Origin: Gammaproteobacteria bacterium
GTDB taxonomy: Bacteria; Pseudomonadota; Gammaproteobacteria; Xanthomonadales; Wenzhouxiangellaceae
NCBI GenBank assembly: GCA_021772975.1
Contig: JAJFKY010000006.1
Coordinates: forward strand, 1 to 64,000
Length of the DNA: 64,000 nucleotides
Reading direction: 5' to 3'
This document shows positions 20,016-28,484 of this stretch, piece by piece (within the stretch, counting starts at the first letter, position 1; each line of letters starts with the position of its first letter). The translations under genes and the position numbers were made by a program. The notes beneath the pieces are model-generated. The model was given only the letters and a program-made list of their open reading frames with translations, had not been told where the DNA came from and did no database searches.

Positions 20016-20645
20016 TCAGGCGATTAACTGCTTTTCAGCCTTGGTCAGGCTGGCGCGAAACGAGGGGCGCTCAAACAGACGTTCGGTATAGGCTTTGACG
20101 TTGGTTGCGTTGCGGCTGATATTGACGCCCAGCGAAGGCAAGCGCCAGAAAAAGGGCACCAGCGAGCAATCGACCAGACTTAACTCGTCATTCAACATGA
20201 ACTTGGACAGCCCGAACAGATCATCCGCAGCGGTGATGCTTTCACGCAGTTCCCGGATCAGACGCGGTACCGGACGTTCCGGGTTTTTGGTCTTGGCGGC
20301 GGTCTCAATTTCTTTCGCCAGACTAAACCAGTCGCGCTGAATACGGTAGTGCGCCAGACGCAGCCGGGCCCGTGAGATGGGATCCACCGGCATCAATGGC
20401 GGATGCGGGTAGCGCTCGTCCAGATACTCCGATATGACCCAGGTGCCATACAGCACAATATCTCTGTCCACCAGCGTGGGGGAATCCCCATATGGCGTTA
20501 ATTCGGCCAGATCATCGTCGGCTTTGGGATTGTTATCGGTTTCAATAATGCGTACGTTAATGCCTTTCTCGGCCAGCACGAAGCGGACCCGGTGACAATG
20601 CATACAATTGGCTAAGCTATACAGCTGCATGGTATTCACAACCAT
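20016..20645 (-). CDS. sspA: Stringent starvation protein A (GST-fold RNA polymerase-associated)
   Basis: A glutathione-transferase-fold protein that binds RNA polymerase in E. coli and acts in stationary-phase and stress gene control. It has an N-terminal thioredoxin-like part (LYSLANCMHCHRVRFVLAEKG, of which the CMHC stretch is striking) and a C-terminal helical part with RLRLAHYRIQRDWF. The ATG at 20645 is preferred; an upstream in-frame start at 20663 is possible. It lies between petABC and sspB, the standard gammaproteobacterial order. Confidence 0.95.
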   Translation of the reverse strand: MVVNTMQLYSLANCMHCHRVRFVLAEKGINVRIIETDNNPKADDDLAELTPYGDSPTLVDRDIVLYGTWVISEYLDERYPHPPLMPVDPISRARLRLAHYRIQRDWFSLAKEIETAAKTKNPERPVPRLIRELRESITAADDLFGLSKFMLNDELSLVDCSLVPFFWRLPSLGVNISRNATNVKAYTERLFERPSFRASLTKAEKQLIA

Positions 20646-20741
20646 GCCCCACAAGGCCGGCATCCAGGCCGGCCAATGCTGTCAGCAATGGTTTGATCAA
20701 TTTGACGGTTCATAAATAGGTGCTCGCTGTGCGGTGACTGA

Positions 20742-21548
20742 TTAATGTATGTCCCGCCAATATTCGGCTTTTAACAGCCAGGCAATAAAGGTGAAAATTA
20801 CCAGGAACAGGATAACCCAGATACCCAGGCTATGGCGCTGTAACTGCGCGGGTTCACTCAGATAGACCAGGAAGGTCACCAGATCTTGGATGGTTCTGCG
20901 GTATTCTTCCGGACTCTGCAGACCCGGCTCCAGCAACTCGAACTGGTCAGCCGGATTGGGATGCCCGGAATGCTCATCGTGCTGCTCATCACCGGCGGCA
21001 TGCTCCTCGCCGTGCTCAGCGGGTTGCTGTGCCAGCACCTGAGTGCCCTGCAGCTCCCACAGCACATGCGGCATGCTGGCATTGGGAAATACCGTATTGT
21101 TCCAGCCCAGGCTGCGTTCGTCATCCTGGTAGAAGGACAGAAAATATGAATACAGCCACTGCTCGCCGCGCGACCGCGCTACCAGGGATAAATCAGGCGG
21201 TTCAATACCAAACAGCTCGGTGCCCAACTCTGAACTCATGGCGGAGTCCATGGTATTGCCGAGCTCACGTCCGGGCGGCAGCAGATACTGCTCAACTTCT
21301 TCCTCGCTGTAGCCCAGATCACGCGCCAGCCGCTTGAACCGCATATACCCGGCGCTGTGGCAGCCCAGACAGTAATCGGTAAACGTCCGCGCGCCCTTCT
21401 GTATCGAGGCAACGTCAAATACGTTGATATCGACGTTAAACAGCGGCGTGTCGGCATCGCCGGCCGCCATGGCCGCCGTAGCGGTGAGGCCCAGCAGCAT
21501 GCTGAAAGCGACTGCGGTCAGTTGTTTTTTCATTGTGTAAAGCATCAT
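20742..21548 (-). CDS. petC: Ubiquinol-cytochrome c reductase, cytochrome c1 subunit
   Basis: Haem-c subunit of the bc1 complex, passing electrons from the Rieske protein to soluble cytochrome c. It has a cleavable signal (KKQLTAVAFSMLLGL...AMA), the CLGCH haem site (60-64), a methionine ligand in ASMPHVLWELQG (about 159), and a C-terminal membrane anchor before LLKAEYWRDIH. An unusual His/Glu/Asp-rich stretch lies at about 177-197. Start choice is uncertain: GTG at 21557, ATGs at 21548 and 21533; the 21548 ATG is spaced best from an AGCGGG site. Last of petABC. Confidence 0.94.
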   Translation of the reverse strand: MMLYTMKKQLTAVAFSMLLGLTATAAMAAGDADTPLFNVDINVFDVASIQKGARTFTDYCLGCHSAGYMRFKRLARDLGYSEEEVEQYLLPPGRELGNTMDSAMSSELGTELFGIEPPDLSLVARSRGEQWLYSYFLSFYQDDERSLGWNNTVFPNASMPHVLWELQGTQVLAQQPAEHGEEHAAGDEQHDEHSGHPNPADQFELLEPGLQSPEEYRRTIQDLVTFLVYLSEPAQLQRHSLGIWVILFLVIFTFIAWLLKAEYWRDIH

Positions 21549-21560
21549 TGTCAACACCCG

Positions 21561-22823
21561 CTAGTGACTGCTGGTGACGCGTTCAGGCACCGGCCGGGTT
21601 TTCTCCATTCGGGAAATAAACGGCATGGTGATAAAGAACGCAAAATAAATAATCGTCCAGACCTGCGATTCACGCAGTTGCTCGGGCGTGCCCTCGCCGA
21701 TGCCCAGCATGCCCAGACGCACAAAGCTGATGGCAAAAATAGCCAGGGCGATTTTAGACGGCCAGCCTTTGTAGCGAATTGACTTGACCCGGCTGCGGTC
21801 CAGCCAGGGCAGCAGGAACAGCACCACGATGGCGAGCCCCATGACCAACACCCCGCCCAGTTTATCCGGCACCGCCTTCAAGATCGCGAAGAACGGGGTG
21901 AAATACCACACCGGTTTGATATGCGCGGGCGTTACCAGCGGATCAGCCGGTACAAAATTATCGTGTTCCAGCAACAGGCCGCCGCCATCCGGCGCGTAGA
22001 AAATAATAAACGCGAACAGCAGCATGAACACGCCCACGCCGAACAGGTCTTTTACGGTGTAATACGGATGGAACGGAATGCCGTCCACGGGCTTGCCGTC
22101 AGCGTCTTTGTGTTCCTTGATCTCAATGCCGTCGGGATTATTCGAGCCAACCTGATGCAGCGCGGTCAGATGCAGCAGCACCAGCATCAGCAGCGCCAGC
22201 GGCAGCGCAATCACATGCAGCGCGAAAAACCGGTTAAGAGTGGCGTCGGAGACGGAATAATCGCCACGAATCCAGTCCACCAGGCCTTCGCCGCTGATAA
22301 AGCCCAGATCCGGAATCGCGCCGAACAGGGAGATAATCACCTGCGCCCCCCAGTAGCTCATCTGCCCCCATGGCAGTACGTAACCCATGAACGCTTCGGC
22401 CATCAACACCACGTAGATCAGCATTCCGAAGATCCAGATCAACTCACGCGGCGTCTTATAGGAGCCGTACAGCAGCGCGCGGAACATATGCAGGTAGATC
22501 ACCACAAAAAAAGCCGACGCGCCGGTCGAGTGCAGATAACGGATCAACCAACCCATCGGCACATCGCGCATGATGAATTCCACCGAGGCAAACGCCTCTT
22601 CGGCACTGGGTTTGTACTGCATGGTCAGGAAGATACCCGTCACAATCTGATTGACGAGCACCAGAAGCGCCAGGGAACCAAAAAAATACCAGAAATTGAA
22701 ATTTTTGGGGGCGTAATATTCAGATAGATGATCTCGCCAGAAGCTGGTGACGGGTAAACGCTTGTCTACCCAGTTGCCCAGTGCGGTAATCTGGCTGCGC
22801 ATGCTGCTTGCGGGTCTTGCCAT
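21561..22823 (-). CDS. petB: Ubiquinol-cytochrome c reductase, cytochrome b subunit
   Basis: Eight-helix membrane subunit carrying two b haems and both quinone sites of the bc1 complex. Visible features are the N-terminal FWYFFGSLALLVLVNQIVTG, histidine haem ligands in LHSTGASAFF/YLHMFRALLYGSY and FALHVIALP/LLHLTALHQVGSNNP, and the Qo motif, which reads PVWY rather than PEWY. At 420 aa it fits the bacterial split-free form. A GAAGGA site precedes the ATG. It lies between petA and petC with short gaps. Confidence 0.96.
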   Translation of the reverse strand: MARPASSMRSQITALGNWVDKRLPVTSFWRDHLSEYYAPKNFNFWYFFGSLALLVLVNQIVTGIFLTMQYKPSAEEAFASVEFIMRDVPMGWLIRYLHSTGASAFFVVIYLHMFRALLYGSYKTPRELIWIFGMLIYVVLMAEAFMGYVLPWGQMSYWGAQVIISLFGAIPDLGFISGEGLVDWIRGDYSVSDATLNRFFALHVIALPLALLMLVLLHLTALHQVGSNNPDGIEIKEHKDADGKPVDGIPFHPYYTVKDLFGVGVFMLLFAFIIFYAPDGGGLLLEHDNFVPADPLVTPAHIKPVWYFTPFFAILKAVPDKLGGVLVMGLAIVVLFLLPWLDRSRVKSIRYKGWPSKIALAIFAISFVRLGMLGIGEGTPEQLRESQVWTIIYFAFFITMPFISRMEKTRPVPERVTSSH

Positions 22824-22849
22824 GGGTGATAATTCCTTCTGTTTAAGCT

Positions 22850-23449
22850 TCAGGCTGCGGCTTGCGGGTCGAGACCCACCACCAGAGTACGATCGTCCTT
22901 ATACAGATAAGGCGGTACCTGCAGGTTCAGCTGCGCGGGCACGCCGGCATACACGCGGCCGGCCAAATCAAATTTGGATTTGTGACAGGGACAGTAAAAG
23001 CCGCCCAGCCAATCCTCGTCAAACGGTTGCGCGCCCACTTCCGGCCGTAACTCAGGAACACAGCCAAGATGGGTACAGTTCATCACCAGCACCAGGTATT
23101 CCGGCTTGATGGCGCGGCTTTCGTTGGCCGCATAGGCCGGCTGCTGAGTGGCTTCACTGGAATCCGGGTCTCTTAATTTGTCCTGCAATTCCGGCAGGGT
23201 TTCCAGCATCGCCGGGGTACGGCGCAATATACCAATGGTTTTACCGCGCCACTGCCCCTTCAACAACTGACCTGGTTCAATGGGTTCCAGATTGAATTCC
23301 ACCGGGGCGCCAACAACCTTGGCCTTGGCACTGGGCTGCCATGACTGGATAAATGGCAGTGCGGCCAATCCCGCACCAGCTGCACCCACCACCGCGGTGG
23401 TAGCGGTCAGCAAGCGACGTCGACCTTTATTTACACCGTTCTCGGACAT
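22850..23449 (-). CDS. petA: Ubiquinol-cytochrome c reductase, Rieske iron-sulfur subunit
   Basis: Carries the [2Fe-2S] cluster that takes electrons from ubiquinol. The 199-aa protein has an N-terminal twin-arginine-like anchor (GRRRLLTATTAVVGAAGAG) and the two cluster boxes CTHLGC and CPCHKS. A GGAG site lies 5 bases before the ATG. First of the petABC-sspAB run. The usual upstream rplM-rpsI pair is absent; a MITE-like element and a protease gene lie there instead. Confidence 0.96.
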   Translation of the reverse strand: MSENGVNKGRRRLLTATTAVVGAAGAGLAALPFIQSWQPSAKAKVVGAPVEFNLEPIEPGQLLKGQWRGKTIGILRRTPAMLETLPELQDKLRDPDSSEATQQPAYAANESRAIKPEYLVLVMNCTHLGCVPELRPEVGAQPFDEDWLGGFYCPCHKSKFDLAGRVYAGVPAQLNLQVPPYLYKDDRTLVVGLDPQAAA

Positions 23450-23515
23450 TGTTACTCCATTCGGACAAGCTTGACCTGTAGATGCGTTTGCGCCACCTCA
23501 GCATCAGGTAATGAA

Positions 23516-23796
23516 TTTAGGAACCTCTGATTTAATCTGACATAGTCGCGAGTGAGTCTTTTTTTGGTGTAGTGCAGTGTCTTTATCAACGCAGGCATAG
23601 CGGGCTACGTTAAGTTGATAAAGTGCTGCAATGCGCCAAACAAGGCCACTCCCACCAGGGGTTATACCCGAAATCGCCCAATCCTGCGTTGCGTTGCTGG
23701 GCAATAGGCTGGCTATTGCACTGCGCGACGACGCCTTGTCTTGATCGATTTCGGACTGTAACGCGACCATGGTAGATTAAATCAGAGGTTCCTTTA
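23516..23796. mobile_element. MITE-like element with 19-bp terminal inverted repeats and TTTA target duplication
   Basis: The terminal repeat GGAACCTCTGATTTAATCT at 23520-23538 is repeated exactly in inverted form at 23774-23792. Both ends are bordered by TTTA (23516-23519 and 23793-23796), consistent with a 4-bp target duplication. The 273-bp body has nested inverted repeats (for example TTTATCAAC/GTTGATAAA around 23582-23623, and CGAAATCG/CGATTTCG around 23669-23753) and no credible gene. It is a non-autonomous element; the parent transposase family is not identified. It sits between petA and the divergent degS-type gene, so it may carry promoter activity for either. Confidence 0.8.
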
Positions 23797-23947
23797 ATGA
23801 ATATTTTGCAATCAGCTATTCTACTCGAAAGCAAAAAGCAGTCTCAATGGCTACGCACACTGAATCGCCGGATTTGCACTGATTTTTAACATTAAAAGCA
23901 CCCCGTTAACTTGAGATTAAGCTTTACCCGCCTAAGATAGAGGGCCT

Positions 23948-25165
23948 GTGAACGCATTACTCAACAATCTGGGCTTCTTGAGCCGCAGCATCGTGGTCGG
24001 ACTGGCGCTGGCGTTTCTGGTGGTGTGGCTGCGGCCCGGATTATTGCCCGCTTTGCGCGCCAGCGCAACGCCACACACCACCCAGACAGCCGTCGATCAG
24101 AGCACGGTTACCGTCCCTGACAACGGTCAGTATGTGCGTTCTTACGCCGATGCCGTCAACCGCAGCGCACCGGCGGTGGTCAGCATCTATACCAACACGG
24201 TGGTTCCAGCCAGCGTGCCCGGCGTGACCAATTCACTGTTTCAAAGCTTCTTAAGCCGTCGCCTGCCGGCCCGCAACCGGCGCGGACTCGGTTCCGGGCT
24301 GATTGTGCGCGCGGACGGCTACATTTTAACCAGCAATCATGTGATTGATCACGTCGATGATATCCAGCTGGCGCTGGCCGATGGCCGGGTGTTCCAGCCG
24401 CAGGTCATCGGCAGCGATCCAGACACCGACCTGGCGGTACTCAAGATTGATGCTTCGGATCTGCCGGTCGCGCCACTGGCCAACGGCAACCCGCTCAAGG
24501 TAGGAGATGTGGTGCTGGCCATCGGCAATGCCTATGGATTAAACAATACCGTCACCATGGGTATCGTCAGCGCCAAGGGCCGCAGCGATCTGAATCTCAG
24601 CCCGCTGGAAGATTTTATCCAGACCGATGCCGCCATCAACGCCGGTAACAGCGGCGGCGCGCTGATCAACGCCGATGGCAACGTGGTCGGCATCAACAGC
24701 TCGATGCTGCATCAAAGCCTTGGCGCCCAGGGTATTGGCTTTGCCATCCCGATTGAGATCGCCAGTGATGTGATGCAGCAGATCATTGACTACGGCAGCG
24801 TGCGGCGCGGTTGGCTGGGCGCCAGTTTTTCCGATTCAATCAGCCTGGAACGCGCCAGTAACGGCAGCGTGCGGGGCGCGCATGTTGATGAGGTTCTGGT
24901 CAGGAGCCCGGCCTGGGAAGCAGGCCTGCGCGCGGGAGATATCCTGCTTAACTGGGGGTCGACCGCGGTCAGCAACAGCAATCAACTGAATCTGATGGTG
25001 GCCACCACCCAGCCCAACAGCACGGTTGAAGTGGAAATCCAGCGCGGCGGGCAGAGTTTCGTGACGGCGGTAGATGTTATTCAGCAACCCCCACTGAGCT
25101 TATTGCAGTTTTATTCCAACGGCCCCGCGCCTGGCCCCATGGCCGGCAGCGGCAACCGCTCCTAG
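23948..25165 (+). CDS. DegS/AlgW-type periplasmic serine protease
   Basis: Trypsin-like HtrA-family protease with one PDZ domain, 405 aa. An N-terminal membrane anchor (about 12-36) is followed by the protease domain with the catalytic triad in SNHVIDHV (His), DPDTDLAVLKI (Asp) and NAGNSGGAL (Ser), then a PDZ domain ending near residue 380. A single PDZ with an N-terminal anchor fits DegS/AlgW, which cleaves RseA/MucA in the sigma-E pathway; the regulatory role here is inferred from family. The start codon is GTG. It converges on dcd with 3 bases between stops. Confidence 0.92.
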   Translation: MNALLNNLGFLSRSIVVGLALAFLVVWLRPGLLPALRASATPHTTQTAVDQSTVTVPDNGQYVRSYADAVNRSAPAVVSIYTNTVVPASVPGVTNSLFQSFLSRRLPARNRRGLGSGLIVRADGYILTSNHVIDHVDDIQLALADGRVFQPQVIGSDPDTDLAVLKIDASDLPVAPLANGNPLKVGDVVLAIGNAYGLNNTVTMGIVSAKGRSDLNLSPLEDFIQTDAAINAGNSGGALINADGNVVGINSSMLHQSLGAQGIGFAIPIEIASDVMQQIIDYGSVRRGWLGASFSDSISLERASNGSVRGAHVDEVLVRSPAWEAGLRAGDILLNWGSTAVSNSNQLNLMVATTQPNSTVEVEIQRGGQSFVTAVDVIQQPPLSLLQFYSNGPAPGPMAGSGNRS

Positions 25166-25168
25166 CGC

Positions 25169-25735
25169 TCAGGTCGACGGCAGAGTGACGCCGCGCTGAC
25201 CCATGTATTTACCGGCGCGGTCCTTGTAAGACACCTCACAGACCTCATCCGACTCCAGAAACACGAACTGGGCGACACCTTCGTGGGCGTAGATTTTAGC
25301 GGGCAGCGGGGTGGTGTTGGAAAACTCCAGCGTCACATGGCCCTCCCACTCCGGTTCCAGCGGGGTCACATTAACAATGATTCCGCAGCGCGCGTAAGTC
25401 GATTTGCCCAGACAGATGGTCAGCACATTGCGCGGTATCCGAAAATATTCGACCGTGCGCGCCAGACAGAATGAGTTGGGCGGAATAATGCACACGTCGG
25501 ACTGCCGGTCAACGAAGCTTTGCTCGTCAAAGGCCTTCGGATCGACCACCGCTGAGCTGATATTGGTGAAGATTTTGAATTCATCCGCGCAGCGTACATC
25601 GTAGCCGTAGCTGGACGTTCCCCAGGAAATCACCCGCTGTCCGTCGCCGGTGTGCCGGACCTGACCGGGTTCAAACGGTTCGATCATGCCCTGGGTGGCC
25701 ATGTTTCTGATCCAGCGATCGGATTTAATGCTCAT
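25169..25735 (-). CDS. dcd: dCTP deaminase
   Basis: Deaminates dCTP to dUTP for thymidylate synthesis. The 188-aa product has the family N-terminus [35 protein letters not shown] and [17 protein letters not shown]. The frame is open to 25786, but the ATG at 25735 matches the Pseudomonas-type start and length. It is downstream of mrp/apbC on the same strand with a roughly 50-base gap. Confidence 0.96.
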   Translation of the reverse strand: MSIKSDRWIRNMATQGMIEPFEPGQVRHTGDGQRVISWGTSSYGYDVRCADEFKIFTNISSAVVDPKAFDEQSFVDRQSDVCIIPPNSFCLARTVEYFRIPRNVLTICLGKSTYARCGIIVNVTPLEPEWEGHVTLEFSNTTPLPAKIYAHEGVAQFVFLESDEVCEVSYKDRAGKYMGQRGVTLPST

Positions 25736-25786
25736 GCGATGTCCTTGCCTGGTTGGGAATGCCGCGCGAATGCCCCGGCGGCGCAA

Positions 25787-26866
25787 TTATTGCAGATTCA
25801 GCGACAATCCGGCCAGATGTTTGCTGATCGGCCGTTGCGATAGGTGCCCGCTGACCCGCATGGCAATCTCACCATACAGGCCGGCGGTGGCCGAATCAGG
25901 CGCCGCCGCCACGGTTGGGCGGCCGGCGTCACAGGCTTCCCGGATAGCCGTCTGGAGTGGCACCTGGCCCAGCAGCGGCACGTTTGCACGATCCGCCAGC
26001 CGGGTACCACCGGCAGCACCGAACAACGGATCGATATGCCCACAGGCACTGCAGATATGGGTACTCATATTTTCCACAATGCCCAGGATAGGTACTTCCA
26101 GCTTATTGAACATCTGGATCGCTTTGGCGGCGTCCATCACGGCCACATCCTGTGGCGTAGTGACGACCACGGCGCCGGCCAGAGGTATTTTCTGCAATAA
26201 GGTCAGTTGGATGTCGCCGGTGCCGGGGGGTAGATCGATAATCAGATAATCCAGTTTCTGCCATTCGGTCTCTGACAACAGCTGCTGCAATGCCTGGCTG
26301 ACCATCGGACCGCGCCAGATCATAGCGGTATCTTCCTCGACCAGAAAACCGATCGACATCACCTGCAGACCATAGGCCTGGTGCGGCAGCATATGCTGGT
26401 CAGCATTAATCTGCGGCTTACCGTGTACGCCCAGCATGGTCGGCTGGCTGGGTCCGTAGATATCCGCATCCAGAATGCCTACCCTGGCACCGGCCTGCTG
26501 CAACGCCAATGCCAGATTGACGCTGACGGTTGACTTGCCCACGCCGCCCTTGCCGGAACCCACCGCAATGATATTTTTAATCGCCGATAGCGGCTGCAGT
26601 TTGGCCTGCACCTGATGACGGCGAATGCGTTGGCGGCTGCTGAAACTGATCTTATCGGCGGTGATCAGGTCCGCCAGCGCGGCCGTCAGCTGCTGCTCGG
26701 TCCGTGCCAGACCCGGATAACCCTGCACGAATTCCAACGCCAGCCGACCACTGTCCAGCGCGCCACCGCTGATCAATTGTGCCAGCGGCTGTCCGGTGCA
26801 GGGGTTGATGACAGTCTGCAAGCGCTCTAAATAGGGCGCGGCTGCCTGCTCTGCGGTTGAGTTCAT
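25787..26866 (-). CDS. apbC: Iron-sulfur cluster carrier protein ApbC/Mrp (NBP35 family)
   Basis: P-loop NTPase that binds and transfers [4Fe-4S] clusters. The 359-aa protein has an N-terminal MIP18-like region, the deviant Walker A GSGKGGVGKSTVSVNLA, the switch LDADIYGPSQPTMLG, PPGTGDIQLTL, and the cluster-binding CSACGH motif. Its ATG overlaps the stop of the upstream winged-helix gene as ATGA. An mrp/apbC-metG neighbourhood is also seen in E. coli; here nhaA and a regulator gene intervene. Confidence 0.95.
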   Translation of the reverse strand: MNSTAEQAAAPYLERLQTVINPCTGQPLAQLISGGALDSGRLALEFVQGYPGLARTEQQLTAALADLITADKISFSSRQRIRRHQVQAKLQPLSAIKNIIAVGSGKGGVGKSTVSVNLALALQQAGARVGILDADIYGPSQPTMLGVHGKPQINADQHMLPHQAYGLQVMSIGFLVEEDTAMIWRGPMVSQALQQLLSETEWQKLDYLIIDLPPGTGDIQLTLLQKIPLAGAVVVTTPQDVAVMDAAKAIQMFNKLEVPILGIVENMSTHICSACGHIDPLFGAAGGTRLADRANVPLLGQVPLQTAIREACDAGRPTVAAAPDSATAGLYGEIAMRVSGHLSQRPISKHLAGLSLNLQ

Positions 26867-27147
26867 AACATCACTGCATCAATAAGGTCGGCCACAGTAT
26901 GGTGGCTTTCCAGGGGGTGACGCAAACTTTTTCCAGCATGAATCCGATAGCTGTTGCGGCGCCCCTTGTGCTGATGCGATAGTACCCCGGCCTGCTCCAG
27001 TTCGGCGACTATCCGCTGCACCGCCCGCAAGGTGATACCCACCTGTTCCGCCATCACCTGCATGGTGCAGTCCGGGTTACGCGCCACACAGCACAATACG
27101 TGCGCATGGTTGCTCAAAAAAGTCCATTCACGTTTTGTTTTTTGCAT
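26863..27147 (-). CDS. Small winged-helix transcriptional regulator (MarR-like)
   Basis: A 94-aa protein that is almost entirely a winged helix-turn-helix: NHAHVLCCVARNPDCTMQ, EQVGITLRAVQRIVAELEQA and the wing GRRNSYRIH. No sensory domain is present. The ATG at 27147 is chosen over an upstream TTG. It is translationally coupled to apbC (ATGA) and divergent from nhaA across about 92 bases holding an inverted repeat, so it may control either or both. Target unknown. Confidence 0.82.
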   Translation of the reverse strand: MQKTKREWTFLSNHAHVLCCVARNPDCTMQVMAEQVGITLRAVQRIVAELEQAGVLSHQHKGRRNSYRIHAGKSLRHPLESHHTVADLIDAVML

Positions 27148-27171
27148 GCGCAATTACTATCTCAGATTAAT

Positions 27172-27191
27172 ATACGAAAAATAGATCGTAT
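27172..27191. promoter_or_regulatory. Candidate operator in the regulator/nhaA divergent region
   Basis: ATACGA (27172-27177) and TCGTAT (27186-27191) form a perfect 6-bp inverted repeat with an 8-base spacer, inside an AT-rich stretch about 50 bases before nhaA. The spacing suits a dimeric winged-helix protein, and the adjacent divergent gene encodes one. Binding is inference. Confidence 0.45.
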
Positions 27192-27239
27192 GTTATTCTA
27201 TCCAGCCAGTCCACTTTATCCATCGCACCAGGAATTTTC

Positions 27240-28433
27240 ATGGCTCATAAAAACCATTCAGCGGCGCAGGCAACCCAGAACTTTGTAAACCTGGAAGCGC
27301 TGGCTGGCTTTGCGCTGATCAGCGCAGCTGTACTTGCGTTGGTAATTTCCAACAGCCCGCTGACAACGCTTTATCAGCAGTGGCTGGGCCTGCCGGTGGC
27401 GGTGCAGGTAGGTAGCGCCGTGCTGCAAAAACCGCTGTTGCTGTGGATCAATGATGGTTTAATGGCGGTGTTTTTTTTGCTGATCGGGCTGGAACTGAAA
27501 CGTGAACTGCTGATCGGTGAACTGTCCAGTCGGCATCAGCTGGTGTTGCCGGCGATGGCCGCGATTGGTGGTTTTGCGGTGCCCGCGCTGGTGTTTGTCA
27601 GTATCAACTGGAATAACGCTTCCGCCCTAAATGGCTGGGCGATACCGACCGCTACCGATATTGCTTTTGCGCTGGGCATACTGGCTCTGCTGGGCTCGCG
27701 CGTGCCGCTGGCGTTGAAAGTATTTCTGACCGCCGTGGCCATCATTGACGATCTGCTCGCGATTATCGTGATCGCATTGTTTTACTCGGGTGATCTGGCC
27801 TGGCACCATCTGCTGTGGGCGGCGGTTATCATCGCTGCCATGGTGCTGCTTAACCGCTTCAAAGTCAGTCATCTGGGCATTTATCTGCTGTTGGGTCTGG
27901 CGCTGTGGGTACTGGTCTTAAAATCGGGCGTGCATGCCACCCTGGCTGGCGTGGTGGTGGCCTTCTGCATTCCGCTGCGGGACCGTCAGCAGGACAGCAG
28001 CCCGCTGCAGGAACTGGAGCACCGCCTGCACCCCTACGTGGCGTTTATGATTGTGCCACTATTCGCCTTTGCCAACGCCGGGGTATCGGTCAGCGGAATC
28101 GGTTGGCAGGAATTGCTCAGCCCGCTCTCGCTGGGTCTGATTCTGGGCCTGTTCGCGGGCAAACAACTCGGCGTCATGCTGATGGTCTGGTTAAGCGTGC
28201 GGCTTAAGCTGGCCAGCCTGCCAGCCAACTGCAGCTGGGGCATGGTGTACGGCGTCGCGGTGCTGACCGGCATCGGCTTTACCATGAGCCTGTTTATCGG
28301 TAGCCTGGCTTTCGAGCACGGGGGTTTTGATTATGATGCTCAGGTACGGATCGGCGTGCTGGGAGCGTCACTGCTGTCAGCGCTGCTGGGCTATGGCTGG
28401 CTGCGCTTTACCACCCGCGAGCATAGCCGCTGA
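27240..28433 (+). CDS. nhaA: Na+/H+ antiporter NhaA
   Basis: Inner-membrane antiporter that extrudes sodium in exchange for protons. The 397-aa protein is polytopic with the family motifs NDGLMAVFFLLIGLELKREL, PTATDIAFALGILALLGSRV and the double-aspartate site AIIDDLLAIIVIALFY. An AGGA ribosome site precedes the ATG. It is divergent from the small winged-helix gene; no nhaR-type LysR gene is adjacent. A sodium-cycling lifestyle would fit with the rnf operon downstream, though rnf may pump protons instead. Confidence 0.96.
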   Translation: MAHKNHSAAQATQNFVNLEALAGFALISAAVLALVISNSPLTTLYQQWLGLPVAVQVGSAVLQKPLLLWINDGLMAVFFLLIGLELKRELLIGELSSRHQLVLPAMAAIGGFAVPALVFVSINWNNASALNGWAIPTATDIAFALGILALLGSRVPLALKVFLTAVAIIDDLLAIIVIALFYSGDLAWHHLLWAAVIIAAMVLLNRFKVSHLGIYLLLGLALWVLVLKSGVHATLAGVVVAFCIPLRDRQQDSSPLQELEHRLHPYVAFMIVPLFAFANAGVSVSGIGWQELLSPLSLGLILGLFAGKQLGVMLMVWLSVRLKLASLPANCSWGMVYGVAVLTGIGFTMSLFIGSLAFEHGGFDYDAQVRIGVLGASLLSALLGYGWLRFTTREHSR

Positions 28434-28484
28434 GAGTAAATCCGCGGACCAGACGGACACGGCGGGACATGCCATAATATTGGC

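Noticed and set aside
23504-23834. Two short minus-strand frames in the petA/DegS gap
   Set aside because: Both lie across the MITE-like element and have no family features or ribosome sites.
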